Positions 21,368 to 33,987 of a DNA stretch of 64,000 nt are shown here, piece after piece. This DNA comes from Heterodera schachtii (Eukaryota > Nematoda > Chromadorea > Rhabditida > Heteroderidae): the NCBI GenBank assembly GCA_023374025.1, contig SIJG01000020.1:1099121-1163120 (forward strand), read 5' to 3'. Position numbers and translations under genes: made by a program. Under the pieces are notes generated by a model. The model was given only the letters and a program-made list of their open reading frames with translations. It did no database searches and was not told the origin of the DNA. Each line of letters opens with the position of its first letter. Position 1 is the first letter of the stretch.

Positions 21368-24300
21368 ATGGCTTATTTTTCGTCAACTTTACTCATTTTG
21401 GGCATCCATTTGACCTTGTGCTTTGGCTGTTTTACTAAACCAAAAACAAATTCATCGGAAAACAATCGCAATTCAAACCTCCAACAAATAGGTGGCACTT
21501 CTGCTGACGGTTCAAATGCCTTCAGAAGCAGGTAAAGAACAATTTATTTTTCACATTTTAATGGGTCAGCTTCTTTTCTTTTATAAATTTGGCATTTCAG
21601 CACAATTAGTGGTGCCTTCCCAACGAATTCTTTTGCGAACCCTTCGAATATGTAAGCGATGGGGGGGGGGAGAAGCATTTTCATAATTATTTTTTGGATT
21701 TTTGGGCATAGAATTATTTTTGAAATATTAAGTTAAAAAATTATAGAAATTTTCACCCTAATTATCGATTGACAAACATAATTTTATGAAAAAGGAATTC
21801 CTTTGAAATTAGCGAACTTAAAAAAGTCTCAAGAGAGAAAAGATTTAAATTTTAAAATGAGTTCCCAATTTTTGACCAAAACTTATTTGTATATCAATAG
21901 AGAAAATTTTTGGGATATCAAATAATAGCAAAAATAATAAAACATTCTTATTATCATTCGATAGCCCAAAATTATTTATTTTCCTTCAAAACTTCAAAAT
22001 GATTGATCAAAAAATAATTTAAGCCTTTCCTTTAAAAAAATTTTTCTAACTGCTTGACTATTTTTGATTATTTTTTTCTCTTTTTTCTGTTTATATATCA
22101 TCCTTCTCTACGACACAATTTACAATTATGGCATTGCATTAAATGAAAGTTTTAAACAGTTTGGCATACGACCTGAAGTGTACCGTAATGGGTCATTGCT
22201 GGCCAGCTACAGAAAGCCATTTATGGGTATGAAAATTGGTGAGGGGAAGAAAAAAAATATTTGGAAAAAATAGAATTTTTGTAAAATTAGGGGGGGTTTT
22301 AAAATGAATTTTGAGTGTTTTTTGTCATCAGGTTTGAGCGGATATGTGATTACGGAGTCGGATCGTAATACGCGCGTTTTGGTGTTGTCCAATCGAAGGT
22401 CGGAAGGAAGCAAAAATGCGTTTCGCATTTTGATGCAATTGGGATGGAAAGATGGCGAATTGGTGAGCAGCGCCAACTAATTATTAAATAATTGACAAAA
22501 ATGGGTAAAAATATTAATAATTAACACTTTTGCGCCTGTCAGAATATTACAATGCGTGCCGGCAGCAGTCCGTTCATTTGGTCTTCCCATGGTGGAAGCG
22601 CGCCGCTGGCGGTGCCCCGGTGCGGCTTTGATGGAAACGGATGTGCCGTTTCAGTGTTCGACATGTATAAAGTAAGACCAGCAGCAGTTCACTTTCACTG
22701 GCCAGGGTTGGCATTCCGATATTCGGCATCCTCCGTAAAAACTTGGGAAGCCGTTAAATCCGAGTCGGAAGGGCATTTCCATGGAAGATACCGAACCCAA
22801 CCCCTAATTCTGATCCTACTCAATGATTATTTTAGGGATATTTTTTGAGTGGCATCGCTTTGTTTGCGCTGCTCATTATCGCCAGTGTTACGATAATTGT
22901 CTATTTAATACAGTAAGAAAGAGAAACGAATGGAACATTTTTTACTAATTATTTTACAGTGCCAAAATTGTTGAAACTCGTAAAAACAATTTACTGTGGA
23001 AAATACCATTTGGATTGTTGAAGCGACAGAAGCAAAGGGTGAGTGGTTGAAAAGATTTATTGGGATATTTTAAAGCGTAATTACATGTAAAATGATAATC
23101 CTAATATATAATATATAAATTAATTAGCCGAAACATTCAATTTTTAAAGTTATTTATTTCTATCAGAATACAATTATTATGCCTTCCATAATTTCCTATG
23201 CCAGACATTTTTCTTGCAAATTTAAGAGACCCGAACGGACTGCCGAACGCAGTCACCACTCTCTGCGCTCCAACCAAACAAATCTTTCCTCGCTGACCAA
23301 TTCGACCACCGACAGTTTGGCACAGTCCAAAACATTTACGCTTTACTCATACAACGGGGAGAAGTGCATTGTGCGCACTTACTGCTCAACCTCCTTGGCG
23401 ACAATGGCACTTTCCGTCGCGCAAATGGCAGAGTGCCGAACGGTGGGGCGAGGGGGGGGGCAATGAATGGAGGAGGCATTTAGGGGAGCGAAAAGAAATC
23501 AAATTTTGGAATTAAAATTCACGTAGAAGCCGAATGGGGAGGAAACTTAGGAAGGATAAGCTGCGATTCAAATCTCTGCCCCCAAACCTCATCAGCGACT
23601 CGTCAATACATTGAAAATTCTAAGAGTCAGCACCAACTAATGCTAATAAATCTTGCTTTTTTTTTGTTAATTAATATACAATTTTTATTTCTGTTTTTAT
23701 GAGTCGTGTTTGATGGAATGAATGCCTTTTCTTTCATACTTTTGCTTGCTAATTATTTTTAAGTCATAAGAGATTTATAATTAAATAAATTTAAATGGCG
23801 TAATTCGCCTAAATGTTCAGCTGCGATTGTTCGACCATGAGAATTTGAATCGTTTTTTGGGGCTGAGTTTGGATGGGCCAAATGTTTTGGCTGTGTGGAA
23901 TTTCTGTGCCAGGGGTTCGCTCAAAGATGTGATAATGTCCGAAAATGCCATGGTCAAGGACGTGGTGTTCATCCAATCGGCTATCAACGAACTGTGCGAG
24001 GTGAAAAGTCAAAAATGAAATGCCGAATTAAATTTCATTTAAATTTCGAAAAAATTATATTAAAAAATGAAAAAAACAAAAAAAAAAAAGAATTTTTTTT
24101 TACACCTAAAAATTATATTAAAAATGGAAAATGGAAAAAAAAAAGAGAAAAAGTCACTTTTTATATATATTCCTTTTCCAATGAAAAAATAAATGGTCTT
24201 TCACAAAAGCTTATGGTCAAATAAATGGAAGAATACAGTATTTTCTTTTTTTTCTTCTCAGGGACTGTATTTCCTGCACAGTTCGCCCCTCCAATTCCAC

Positions 24301-27197
24301 GGTCGGCTCAAATCGTCCGTTTGTCTGATCAATGACCGCTGGCAAGTGAAAATTTCGTATTTTGGGCTTCGTTGGCTCAAAAATGTTCAAAAAATTGATA
24401 CAAAAGGTGAAGGATTGCCCTGAAATGTTATTTCTTAATTGAATAATTACCTTGAAGACCTTTTGTGGTTGGCGCCTGAACAATTGCGAAAAATGGGCGA
24501 CAACAATAATAATAATGACCAACAAATCGACGGTTCCAAACAATCGGACATTTACACGTTGGCATTGATTTTCACTGAAGTATATATAAATTAAATGCAT
24601 TAAATTTGGGTTCAATTTCATCAGCAGATGGCGGCACCGTCGGATCCTTTCTTTTTTTTAATTAAAAAAATTAGGTTTTTCAATAGAAAAATTAGTGGTG
24701 GCAAACATACTTTGGACACTTTTGATTTGCCGTACCATATAAGATGGAATGGTGAAGCCTTTTTAGAGTTATCTTTTTTAAATTTTTGGCATTCTTTTTT
24801 CAATATAATTAATAATCACTAAACAAATCTGTATTAGTATGGAGAAAAATAAAGCATTAAATTAATTTCATATATAAATCATTTGTTACCTTAATTAACT
24901 TTGTGTCCCAATTTCGGATGGTGAATATGTGCCCGTGTTGGGAAGAGAGTGACCAATACGGCGCCAATGAGCACGGAGAAGACGAGCGGCGAGCAACGGA
25001 TGAACACGCAGCAGCAGCAGCGGTGTTCAACAGGCGCAGGGAAACAGCGCAGCAGCACGCGTCACGACAGCCGAGGGAACGGAACGCGGAGGAAATTGCT
25101 TATTTGGTGAAGCGGGGCGGCACTGTGCCATTGAGGCCGACCATTCGCCCCGCGCTGGACGAACTGAAGCCCGAATTGGTAGGGTACGGTGGGAAAATGT
25201 AAAGTTGGAATTGGAATTGAACTAGTACATTTTCTGGACTGATTCATCATCTCCCTTTTTTCTCGCCATTATTTTATCATCACAATTTGAATTTTTAATT
25301 CGAGTTTCCAATTGCTTAAAGAAATATTGTTCAAATCAGCTTCATCTAATTCGCGATTGTTGGGTGGAGGCGCCGAATGAACGGCCAACCATTGAGAAAG
25401 TGCGGCAAAAGTTGCGGCAAATGAATGCCGGCAGAAGCATCAATCTAATGGACCATGTGTTCGGCATGTTGGAGCAGTACGCCAACAAATTGGAGGAGGA
25501 TGTGCATGAACGGACGCGCGAGTTGGAGGAAGAAAAGCGCAAATCGGAAATACTCCTCTACCGCATGATGCCACGGTAATTAAGGCAAAAGTGATTAAAA
25601 AAATTCCCTTTTTTTCTCTCACGCGCCCCTCTCCCTCTCTATTACAACCTCCCCCCCCTCTTTTATTGCCCTTACTGTAAAGCTGATACGCAATTAAGCC
25701 AAGTTGCGGACCGACTTAAGCTTGGCCAGTCGGTTGAGCCCGAGCACTTCGAGTGCGTTACGGTGTTCTTCTCGGACATTGTCAAATTCGCGGAACTGTC
25801 CAACCAAATGCGACCGCTGCAGGTGGTCAATCTGATGAACGAACTGTACACCATTTTTGACGCGATCATCGACGAACATGACATGTACAAAGTGGAATCA
25901 ATTGGCGAGGAATTTTTTTTAATTAAAAGCAGACAAATGACATTTTTGAATTTTGGGGCTAGGCTGGTAGTTGAAAATTTTAAAATTGTTCTCAAAACCT
26001 ATAGAAGGAAATAATGCATGTGGATAAATGGTGGATATATGCTTCAGCTAATTTACGATTAAAAACTTGTCATAATTTTATAAAGAATCGATTCACTTTT
26101 ATTATTTGAGTGTTTAAATGTCTTTTAGGATTTAAAAATATATATATTTAACATTTTTTATTATTCACTAATTATGTATTTAATTTTGCTAAATGCCTTT
26201 AGGCGATGGCTATTTGTGCGTGTCTGGCCTTCCCAATCGAAATGGCAATTTACATGCCAAACAGTATGCTGACATGTAAGAAATGGCATAAATAAATTCA
26301 AAAATTTTATTTTTTTTAATTAGGGCATTGAAATTTTTGAAAGCGTTGGAAACCTTCCGAATTTCGGACCATTCCTTTGAGCGCATTCGTCTCCGCATCG
26401 GACTGCACAGTGGCCCATGTGTCGCGGGCGTTGTCGGTAAAAATTTCTTTAAACACATTTGGTGTAATTAAATTAAAATGGGCAAATTTGAGGGATTCAT
26501 TTTCATATCAAAAAATTTATTGGTTCTAATTTAGGGTTGGCCATGCCCCGCTACTGTCTGTTTGGTGATACGGTAAACACCGCCTCGCGCATGGAAACCT
26601 CTTCAAGCCGTTCGTTAAAAAAACCCATAAATCATCTTTTTTCTCATTCAGCTAACAAAATTCACATCTCCAAAGAAACGTATATGCTGCTGCACAATAA
26701 TTTTGATGGTTACGCAGTGGAAAGTCGAGGCGAAGTGATAATTAAGGTGAGGGGAGGCGGACAAATGCATCATTAATCAGCACGAATAATTGACTAAATG
26801 CCGGGATCTAATAAGCTAAGGCACCTCAAAACTGTCATTTTGAGAGTCACATCACAGGATTATTAACAAAATATACGAATGATATGAGAATGCTGAGGAA
26901 AAAATAAGCACCACTTATTAACCAAAAATCAAATTAAAATGAAACAATTAGAAAGCCCGAAAAAAGACAATTAAAAATTAATTAGTGTGTACAATCTTAC
27001 TCTTTTTATAGGGCAAAGGCGTAATGGAGACTTTTTGGCTGTTGAGCAATGCCGAGATAAGAAGCAACAACGGAGTGCCAACAAATCACGAAAATGAACG
27101 CATAAATCAAGTGACCTATGGAGCAGAAGAGGAGAAAATGTACAAAGCGTATAAGACAAATGATGGCATCCAAAAAGGCACAACGGCACGGAATTAA
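21368..27197 (+). CDS. Receptor-type guanylyl cyclase with short ectodomain
   Basis: Nineteen exons give about 881 aa: signal peptide (MAYFSSTLLILGIHLTLCFG), an ectodomain of only about 180 residues (usual about 450), a transmembrane segment (exon 22836-22912, LSGIALFALLIIASVTIIVY), a kinase-homology domain (23167-25575; RLFDHENLNRFLGLSLDGP, CWVEAPNERP), a coiled-coil linker (EQYANKLEEDVHERTRELEE) and the cyclase domain (25699-26746). Metal-binding Asp (FFSDIV, SIGD), guanine-selecting Glu/Cys (KVESIGD, RYCLFGDTVN) and the NTASR motif are intact, so it should convert GTP to cGMP. The intron after 25904 is GC-AG, fixed by phase inside SIGDGY. Coding-like sequence begins before the first AG at two exons (about 22095, 24918); canonical in-phase starts exist at 22150 and 24948. 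Confidence 0.88.
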
Positions 27198-28199
27198 TCA
27201 AAGAGGAGAGATTAATGAGACGACAAATGACTAATGACGACTTACTAAATGAATAAAAAAAGCAACAAGTAAAAAAAAAATTCTTTTTACTATATTTACA
27301 AATTAGCCGAAAGAGGGATCCAAGCCAATGCCAAAAAACATTAGGAAATGGCAATCAGAATTCAGATAATCTAATTCAAGGATTTAATCTTATCAGAATT
27401 CAGATAATCTAATTCAAGGATTTAATCTTATCAGAATTCAGATAATCTAATTCAAGGATTTAATCTTATCAGAATTCAGATAATCTAATTCAAGGATTTA
27501 ATTTCCAGTTTAATAAAAATAAATTTAACAAAATGTCTTTTTTTTACGGTTGGCTGAATGACAAAGAAAGTGTTTGGAATATTTATCCGTAATAACTGAT
27601 GCGGTTTTGAAAATCCAAATGATGGTTCAGTGGTGGAAATGAACAAATTTTCTTGAAAATTTTTCACATTTCTTATATAGTTCATTAAAATTTCCAAAAA
27701 TTTTTCCCGGCTGCCCGCGCCGCCGTGACTTTGAAAATTTGACCGCAAAATAGCCAAAATTACTTTTTGCCCACCCCGAAATTTTTTTCTGGATACGAGC
27801 CTGAGCTCAAGGTTTTTTTTGTAATTCAATAGAGGTGGTGCCGGTAGGCGCCGTTGCTAGGTAAAGTTTTGTAAAGTGAAACCTCATGCCAAATGCAACA
27901 CATAAAATCCAGTTCAATCTTAAATTGCCACACTTACGAGCGATGCCTCTTTAATTCCAAATTTGCAATAAAAATTTATGACGAATAATAAACGTTTGAA
28001 AGAAAAGTCCATTAATGTTTAGAATTTTGTGATAACAAATAAAAAATATCACTTCTAAATAAAAATGATTTAAATACGTTTGACAATCAGCTTCTTCTAA
28101 GAGTTTTTACTCAAATTTTCTTCGGCCATAAATTGTTTAAATTCTGTAAATTAATTAATTTATCACTTAATTTATTGTATTCTTTTTCCTTTCGATTAA
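27198..28199. other. Intergenic DNA with a tandem repeat
   Basis: Contains four 38-bp tandem units (27355-27504) and a decayed GC-rich hairpin copy (27832-27855). From 27860 to 28199 I see nothing but AT-rich DNA. Confidence 0.5.
27355..27504. repeat. 38-bp tandem repeat, four copies
   Basis: TCAGAATTCAGATAATCTAA begins units at 27355, 27393, 27431 and 27469. The units appear identical apart from the end of the last, which suggests recent expansion. It lies about 160 bp downstream of the guanylyl cyclase stop codon. Confidence 0.95.
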
Positions 28200-28608
28200 T
28201 TAATTTAATTTACCATTCAAAAATTCATTTAGAATGTTTTTAGCGACAGAAGGCTGAATTTTGTTGGCCATATTTTTGTGAGGAAATATTGGCGAAATGA
28301 TTGGCATTTCCATCCCAATTTGGGCATGGCCAACTTCGCTTTGCTTTCTCTCAAACCATTCTCGTTCAGGGGACCAATTCAGAAATGCTCCTTCTTTGGC
28401 ATAATTAATTTCTTTTAATTGCAATGGCATTGGCCAAACCCTTAAATGGATTTTGCGATTAATTCACTCTTGAATTTCATAATTTCGCAATTTCATCAAT
28501 TCGGCACAACCCAAACACTTACCAAAACGAGTAAATGAGGAAAAACTTTTCCAATAGAAATGCCACAGAAGTTTTGCCGGGGAACAGAAGGAACACTTTG
28601 GTGACCAT
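28200..28608 (-). CDS. Small protein with hydrophobic N-terminus, unknown
   Basis: Exons 28608-28523 and 28440-28200 join in phase 2 across a strong GTAAGT donor and a TTTAAG acceptor and give 108 aa. The N-terminus (MVTKVFLLFPGKTSVAFLLE, then KFFLIYSFWVW) is hydrophobic and may be a signal anchor. The rest (NWSPEREWFERKQSEVGHAQ; MPIISPIFPHKNMANKIQPS) is soluble and resembles nothing I know. It lies only about 150 bp downstream of the large minus-strand gene and could belong to the same transcription unit. Confidence 0.5.
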
Positions 28609-28759
28609 GGTGAGGATAACTTGCGAATTAAAGTGACCAGCACTTTCATTGAACAATTTATTTTCTAAATTTCATTGAATTCAAATGCAAATTTTGGTAA
28701 TTAAAACATTTATAAAAATATGGCAAATTTCAATTTAATTTTTAATTAAAACTAATTAA

Positions 28760-31700
28760 TTATTCTTCCGTTTTGTCGCCACCTTTTGCCCATAATTCGA
28801 CAAATGCATAAAATGTTCTAAACCTCCTCAAAGTGCTTTCATTCAGCACATTTTCGTCGTCCGTTTGGTGTAAAATATACAATTCGTTTGGTGACAATAA
28901 ATGCTCAAGAAGAGCCAATGGAAGCGAATGCTCTGAAATTTAAAATGCTAATAAAAGTTAATGGGTTTAAATTTAATTAAAATAAAAACCAGAAGAATAA
29001 TTCAAATTACGGTTTATTAATGTAAATAATAAATTAAATGAAATCATTTAAAAATTACCCCACAAAACACTCAGATTTTCCATCAATTGTCCGATGGTTT
29101 TTCGCTTCATTTCCGCCTTTTTCAGTGCCTCTTTCATTGAATCACTTTGTGCCGTTGTCCGTTCTTCATAACTTCCCATTTTTTCCAACTTTTCCATAAT
29201 TCTCGCAGCTTTATCATCATCATCCCCTAAAAAAATTCCATAAAATGTTTAATACTTTATTAATTTTTAAATTAATTAATTTTATTCCTTTTTAAATTTC
29301 ATACCAATTGCAAAAAGTTCGTCCTCCAATTCCATTCGAAATTTCTCATGCTTTTCCCTCCCAATTTTCTCATCCTTTTCATTGGTATAAACGTCAACAA
29401 AACTTTCTTTGAGTAAAGTGCCAATTTTCTTCCCGAATTTAGTGAGGATTATTTGAATTAATTTCCCATTGAAATTAAGCTTCGGCGGGACTTGGCTCAT
29501 TTGCGGAATGGCAATAAAATTGACAGCGAAAAGAGTGCCCATAAATTTTATTTCCAATTTTGGCACAGTCAAATGATTCTTTTTCAAAATGTTCACCAAA
29601 GGATTCTGAAGAAAATATTTATTTATTTTTTTTTAATGATAAATATTTTATATAATTTATATTTTTTTTTCATATTTTTTGCCTTGCAAAAGATGCAATA
29701 AATTGAATTGTCACTGCATAACTTTGCTTTAGTCAAATCGCATTGAAATTGTCCCAAAATTTTGGCGTGGATATCAAATCCATGCGGCACAAAGCAAATT
29801 GTGCTCAGTGATTTGTTATCCGGTTTTAAGTAAAACATTGCTGGCAATTGAAATTGGACATCACCAGACTTAAAATCCCAGAAATTAAATTAATTAAAAA
29901 ATTAATATTTTTCAAATTATTTCCAGTATTTCGAAAAATATAAAATCCCAGAAATTAAATTAATTAAAAAATTAATATTTTTCAAATTATTTCCAGTATT
30001 TCGAAAAATATTTTACCCATTCTTTGAAAATGTTTCTAATTGCTTTTATCTTATTTCTTTGTGCAATTCGTCCATTTTCCGTTTGCTCATTAATCCCAAC
30101 CTTTTGTTGGATCTGAAAAGCACAATTTCCTAAAAAAGTTATAAAAAATTTCCGTACTAAATTGTTTTTCGCTATATTGTGCAATTTTATTTCACTGAAT
30201 TCGATTTCTTGCCAACCATCCGAAATTTGATAAATCATTGGCATGCCCTCGGGCATTTTTGTGTTACTCAATTTTCTTTCGTCAATTTGGCTCTTCTCCC
30301 CATTCATTGTATGCATAAAGAACAAATTTTGATCTAAATTTTTTTAGTATAAATTTTACTTCTTATTAGAGACCGGCATTTTGGAAAATTCCGGAACAGA
30401 ATTAGAAATTTTAACTCAGACCAGGCCCCAAAAAATCTAAAAAAATTTAATGCAAAAAATAATTTTTTGAAGGTATTGGTACTTTTCGGTTTTGGGGCCT
30501 AGATTTTAATTTTTTTTTTTTAAACAATAAAGGACGCGCAGAATTTTGTGTGAGTTCCTCTGGCGCTAAGATGCCAAAAAAGATGGCTCATATTCACTTG
30601 AAGAAATATTAGCTCAAATTGTGGCATTTATGCCCCCAATACAATTTTGGCGCGTAATTTTTGCAATTTAATTAAAATCTAGGCCCCAAAACCGAAAAGT
30701 ACCAAGGTATCAACGGAGAAATTTCCCAGATGGACTCGGAAAGAATTTCAGGGAATAAAATCCTATTTTTTACGGACTCTTGGTCAGGGTCATTTTTCTA
30801 AATATATCCGATTCAGGGTCAGGAATTCTGAAAAACCCGGACAAGTTTCGGTCCTTTTCCGGGCTCTACTTTTTATTTTGCTTAATTAATCGTACCCAAT
30901 TTTCTCTGCGCTTCCAAATTTTTAAATTGATAAAAAAGCATCTTAAAATCGTCCATTATTCGCTTCTCCATTTGTGCATTATCTGTTCTTTGTAGTTCCA
31001 AAAGTGTGCTTAAAAGAGTGATTGGGTGCACATTAATCGCATTGACCAATTTGTAATTTTCAGCAATAAATTTGGCGAATTTGCGAAGTTTCAGCCCATT
31101 CCCCACAATTTGTTCTTCAGACGCAACAAAATTTTGCTCATTTTGCACTTGGAAATTGTCCATTTTGGCCACAATTTGTTTAAGTAACATAAAAAGTTGG
31201 CCAATTAATTTTTTGGCATTTTTTACTTTTGACAATTCCACACTTTTTAACATATTCCATTCCATTTCTATTTGATCTAATTCAATTTGCTGGTGTATGT
31301 CCTTCAGATGCTTTATCAGTTTAAGTCTGTGCAAAATTTCGTTGGCATAAATGCCAAAGTGCAATAATTGAGTTAATGAGGCGATGGACAATGATTTATC
31401 ATTAACAGACTCTAATATTTAAAAATAAATAAATAACAAAATGTATATTAAACCTGATTTATTTGCAATCAAATCGACAAATTGTTGGAATTTTGCAGCC
31501 AAAAAAATGTCCTGCTCAAAATTGCTCAGGCTTAAGCCAATGTAATCATTTTTGCACACATTTTCACCGAATATTTCCCTATATTTTGGATTTTGTTCAT
31601 TTTCAACAAATTCTTCACCAGTTTTTCCCCCATCTTTCTTATCTCTTTTATCATTTGGCACTTCTTTTTCTTTTTGTGCTTCTTTTTTGCTTTTTTCATT

Positions 31701-32170
31701 TTTCTTTGTTGTATTTTGTGGAGAATTTTTAGAATTTTGTGGAGAATTTTTGGCTTTTTCTGACGAATTTTTGCTGCTAATTTCTGCACTTTTAATTACC
31801 TTTTTCTGTGAATTTTTGCTTTTCCCTTTTGAGTTTTCGTTAGTTGAAACATTTCCCACCAAATTTTTAGACGGTTTTGGCGAAATAATATTCGAATTTT
31901 TCAGTTTGTTCTCTGCTGCTGGTGTAGATGATGGTGATGCCACCGGTTTTTCTTTTTTCGAATTTTCATTTAATTTTGCCAAAATTTCCTTTGCATTTTC
32001 TTCGCCCACAACGAATTCCAAGTTCGGTTGGAAAGAGTTTTTGTTTAAAAGGACAGCTAAAAATTATAATTTATGTAAAATTAAGGGACGAATTTATAAT
32101 TTTTTTAACAAAAATGCCCTCCAACCAATCGGTCTTTAAATTTCAAAAATGCATAAAAAATTAATTTCAT
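28760..32170 (-). CDS. Large helical, Lys/Ser-rich protein, unknown
   Basis: Eight exons (32170-32110, 32056-31454, 31411-30896, 30333-30017, 29868-29683, 29605-29305, 29226-29059, 28932-28760) keep phase throughout and give about 774 aa. Exon 1 is tentative (weak GTTAAA donor). Residues about 40-170 are low-complexity Lys/Ser/Asn (KNSPQNSKNSPQNTTKKNEK); the rest is helical and charged, with an acidic DDDD patch. The intron after 29683 is GC-AG (AAG|GCAAAA). One intron holds a 226-bp MITE, another a 70-bp tandem duplication. No domain recognised. It is one of four minus-strand genes in a row, possibly co-transcribed. Confidence 0.65.
29871..30010. repeat. 70-bp tandem duplication in an intron
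   Basis: TAAAATCCCAGAAATTAAAT begins both copies, at 29871 and 29941, and the two 70-bp units appear identical. The duplication spans the intron side of both neighbouring exon borders of the large minus-strand gene. Confidence 0.95.
30478..30703. mobile_element. 226-bp MITE, second full member
   Basis: Terminal inverted repeats of about 34 bp start GGTACTTTTCGGTTTTGGGG and end with the reverse complement. Flanking 8-mers AAGGTATT (30470-30477) and AAGGTATC (30704-30711) differ at one base, which fits an aged 8-bp target duplication. Size, ends and the internal GGACGCGC word match the element at 14239-14462. It sits in an intron of the large minus-strand gene. Confidence 0.88.
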
Positions 32171-32314
32171 CAGATTTGTCTCATTAGTGATAAAAATATT
32201 TGCTCACGGCTTATAATTTAGCATTTAACGCAAGTATTTTATTTGGCATTTTTTTTTGTAAAAATTTATTTTTAAATATTTCGGGCTTTTTCATTAATTT
32301 AAATCCTCATTGCC

Positions 32315-32770
32315 TTAATAAATGTGTAAAATTTTGCCACCGTTTTTCATGCGATCGGCAAATGCCGGCTCTTCTCTGATCAGTGTTCCGATTATGTCCC
32401 AGTGCAGTGATCGCTTCCACTTTTCATATGCCCGTCGCTTTTCCATGTCCATCGTTTTCGCATTTCCCTCCTCCATTATCTGTGCCCATAATTCGTTCTC
32501 CAACACTTTCGTCGTGTCCTTCTCCAGGCACTGCTTCAACTTGTCTAATAATCCTGTCACCACTTCTCCCAATTGGCGCATCTTTCTCTCGTCCTCCTCC
32601 CAAATTTTGTCGTAAAAACACTCAAAAAGTTCTTTTCGCGTCTCCCAACTTTTTTCGATGCGTTTGGTGGCGATTGAACGCCGCCGCGTCAGTCCCAACT
32701 TTTCCTCCACCCATCGGACAAAAACGATCACATCGGCGAGCAAAAGGTGTACGAATGCGGTCGTCCTCAT
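32315..32770 (-). CDS. Charged helical protein, 5' part uncertain
   Basis: A 151-codon frame ends at TAA 32315. Its body is strongly helical and charged (RIEKSWETRKELFECFYDKI; GEVVTGLLDKLKQCLEKDTT). The N-terminus (MRTTAFVHLLLADVIVFVRW) is hydrophobic and could be a signal sequence or simply exon interior. Just upstream a likely exon in another frame (32860-32775: SDNKVLLSHYDRILFGANLK) points to an extra exon or a frame break near 32775. The stop is about 145 bp upstream of the next minus-strand gene. No family recognised. Confidence 0.45.
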   Translation of the reverse strand: MRTTAFVHLLLADVIVFVRWVEEKLGLTRRRSIATKRIEKSWETRKELFECFYDKIWEEDERKMRQLGEVVTGLLDKLKQCLEKDTTKVLENELWAQIMEEGNAKTMDMEKRRAYEKWKRSLHWDIIGTLIREEPAFADRMKNGGKILHIY

Positions 32771-33987
32771 CCCTTTTCAAATTGGCGCCAAATAAAATTC
32801 TGTCATAATGCGACAGAAGCACTTTGTTGTCCGAGAAAACTAAACAAACAATTAGCCTCATCCAGCAATTCAAATTCAAAACGCATTTATTAGAGGACAC
32901 CGCCGTGACTGAAAAAACCCGTGAACCGTGACCGTGAATTGGTACCGTGAATCATTCGATTCCGACCTTTTTAAAATGATTTTTGAGATATATTTACCCA
33001 ATTCTTAAGAAAAATAGGGATTTAAATTTTTGAAAATGGGATTAACTGATTTTGCCCAAAATAACTTTATTTCGAGTGAGTTTTTTAAAGAAATCTAATG
33101 AATTTTTATTTAAATGGAGTCATCCTTGAAACTTGACTTTTTATTTGTTTTCGCACAATATTGGTAGTTGACTTTGTTCAAAAAGTTTCAGGAATAGAGA
33201 TTGGGCCGGCGGTGCCGATAGGCGCCGCCGTGGAAATTTTTGAAAATTTTGCTCTGTTTCTTAGCAAAATTTGCCCAAAAAATGACCAAATTTCTCTATG
33301 AAAACAATATTTATTTCATAAATATTCAATTTTATCCAGTGTAATTTTTTCACGGAATAACCGTGAACCGTGACCGTGGCCGTGAGTGAAAAAACCCATG
33401 AAATTCACGGTAACCGTGACCGTGAATCACGGCGCACCTCTAGCAGTTATTGACTAATTACTAAGGCTTTGTTTTTTAGGCAAACTCCTAAACTTTTGCG
33501 CACTTTATACGCTAAGATAAGCACGAAAAACGCGTTTACCGCTTGGTTTGGGATAAACGTAAAATACACCCCTAAGAAATGACACGAAAAATTTCAGAAA
33601 ATACACACCTAAGAATTGAAAAAATTTTCCCAAAAACTTTCCCCTAAAACATAATTTTTTTGCTATTTTTGTGCCTATTTAATGACTATTGCGATTTTTT
33701 CTGCCTTTTTAGGTGCCTATTTCGGATTTTTTGTGCCAAAAAACGAAGCCCCATTAATTATATATTCATTTGGGAGAAGCAGTTTAATGTGTTTTAGTTT
33801 CAGACCTTTTTAAGCATTCCAAATTTTGATTATAATTTGATAAATGAACAACTCTTTTTAATTGGTTTTAGACTCGTAATCTGTGTGAATTTGAAAAAAT
33901 CCCCTTTTTTCCTGGCTTTTCTCAAATTCCATTCCCGTCTTCTATTAAAAAGAAAACTTTTTTTTATTTATTTCAAATTTGTTCCCC
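32771..33987. other. Intergenic DNA with CCGTGA-rich and hairpin repeats
   Basis: CCGTGAACCGTGACCGTGAA-like words appear at 32900-32950 and again at 33350-33440, bracketing a GC-rich hairpin copy (33206-33230). A CACCCCTAAGAAATGA fragment follows (33560-33640). The possible upstream exon at 32775-32860 is described with the neighbouring gene; otherwise nothing coding. Confidence 0.5.
33206..33230 (+). repeat. GC-rich hairpin repeat
   Basis: CCGGCGGTGCC-GATA-GGCGCCGCCG, the same hairpin core as 436-461, again followed by an A/T-rich tail (GGAAATTTTTGAAAATTTTG). Confidence 0.75.

Noticed and set aside
31463..32164. Long Phe/Ser-rich plus-strand frames
   Set aside because: They are the reverse of the Lys/Ser/Asn-rich exon of the large minus-strand gene.
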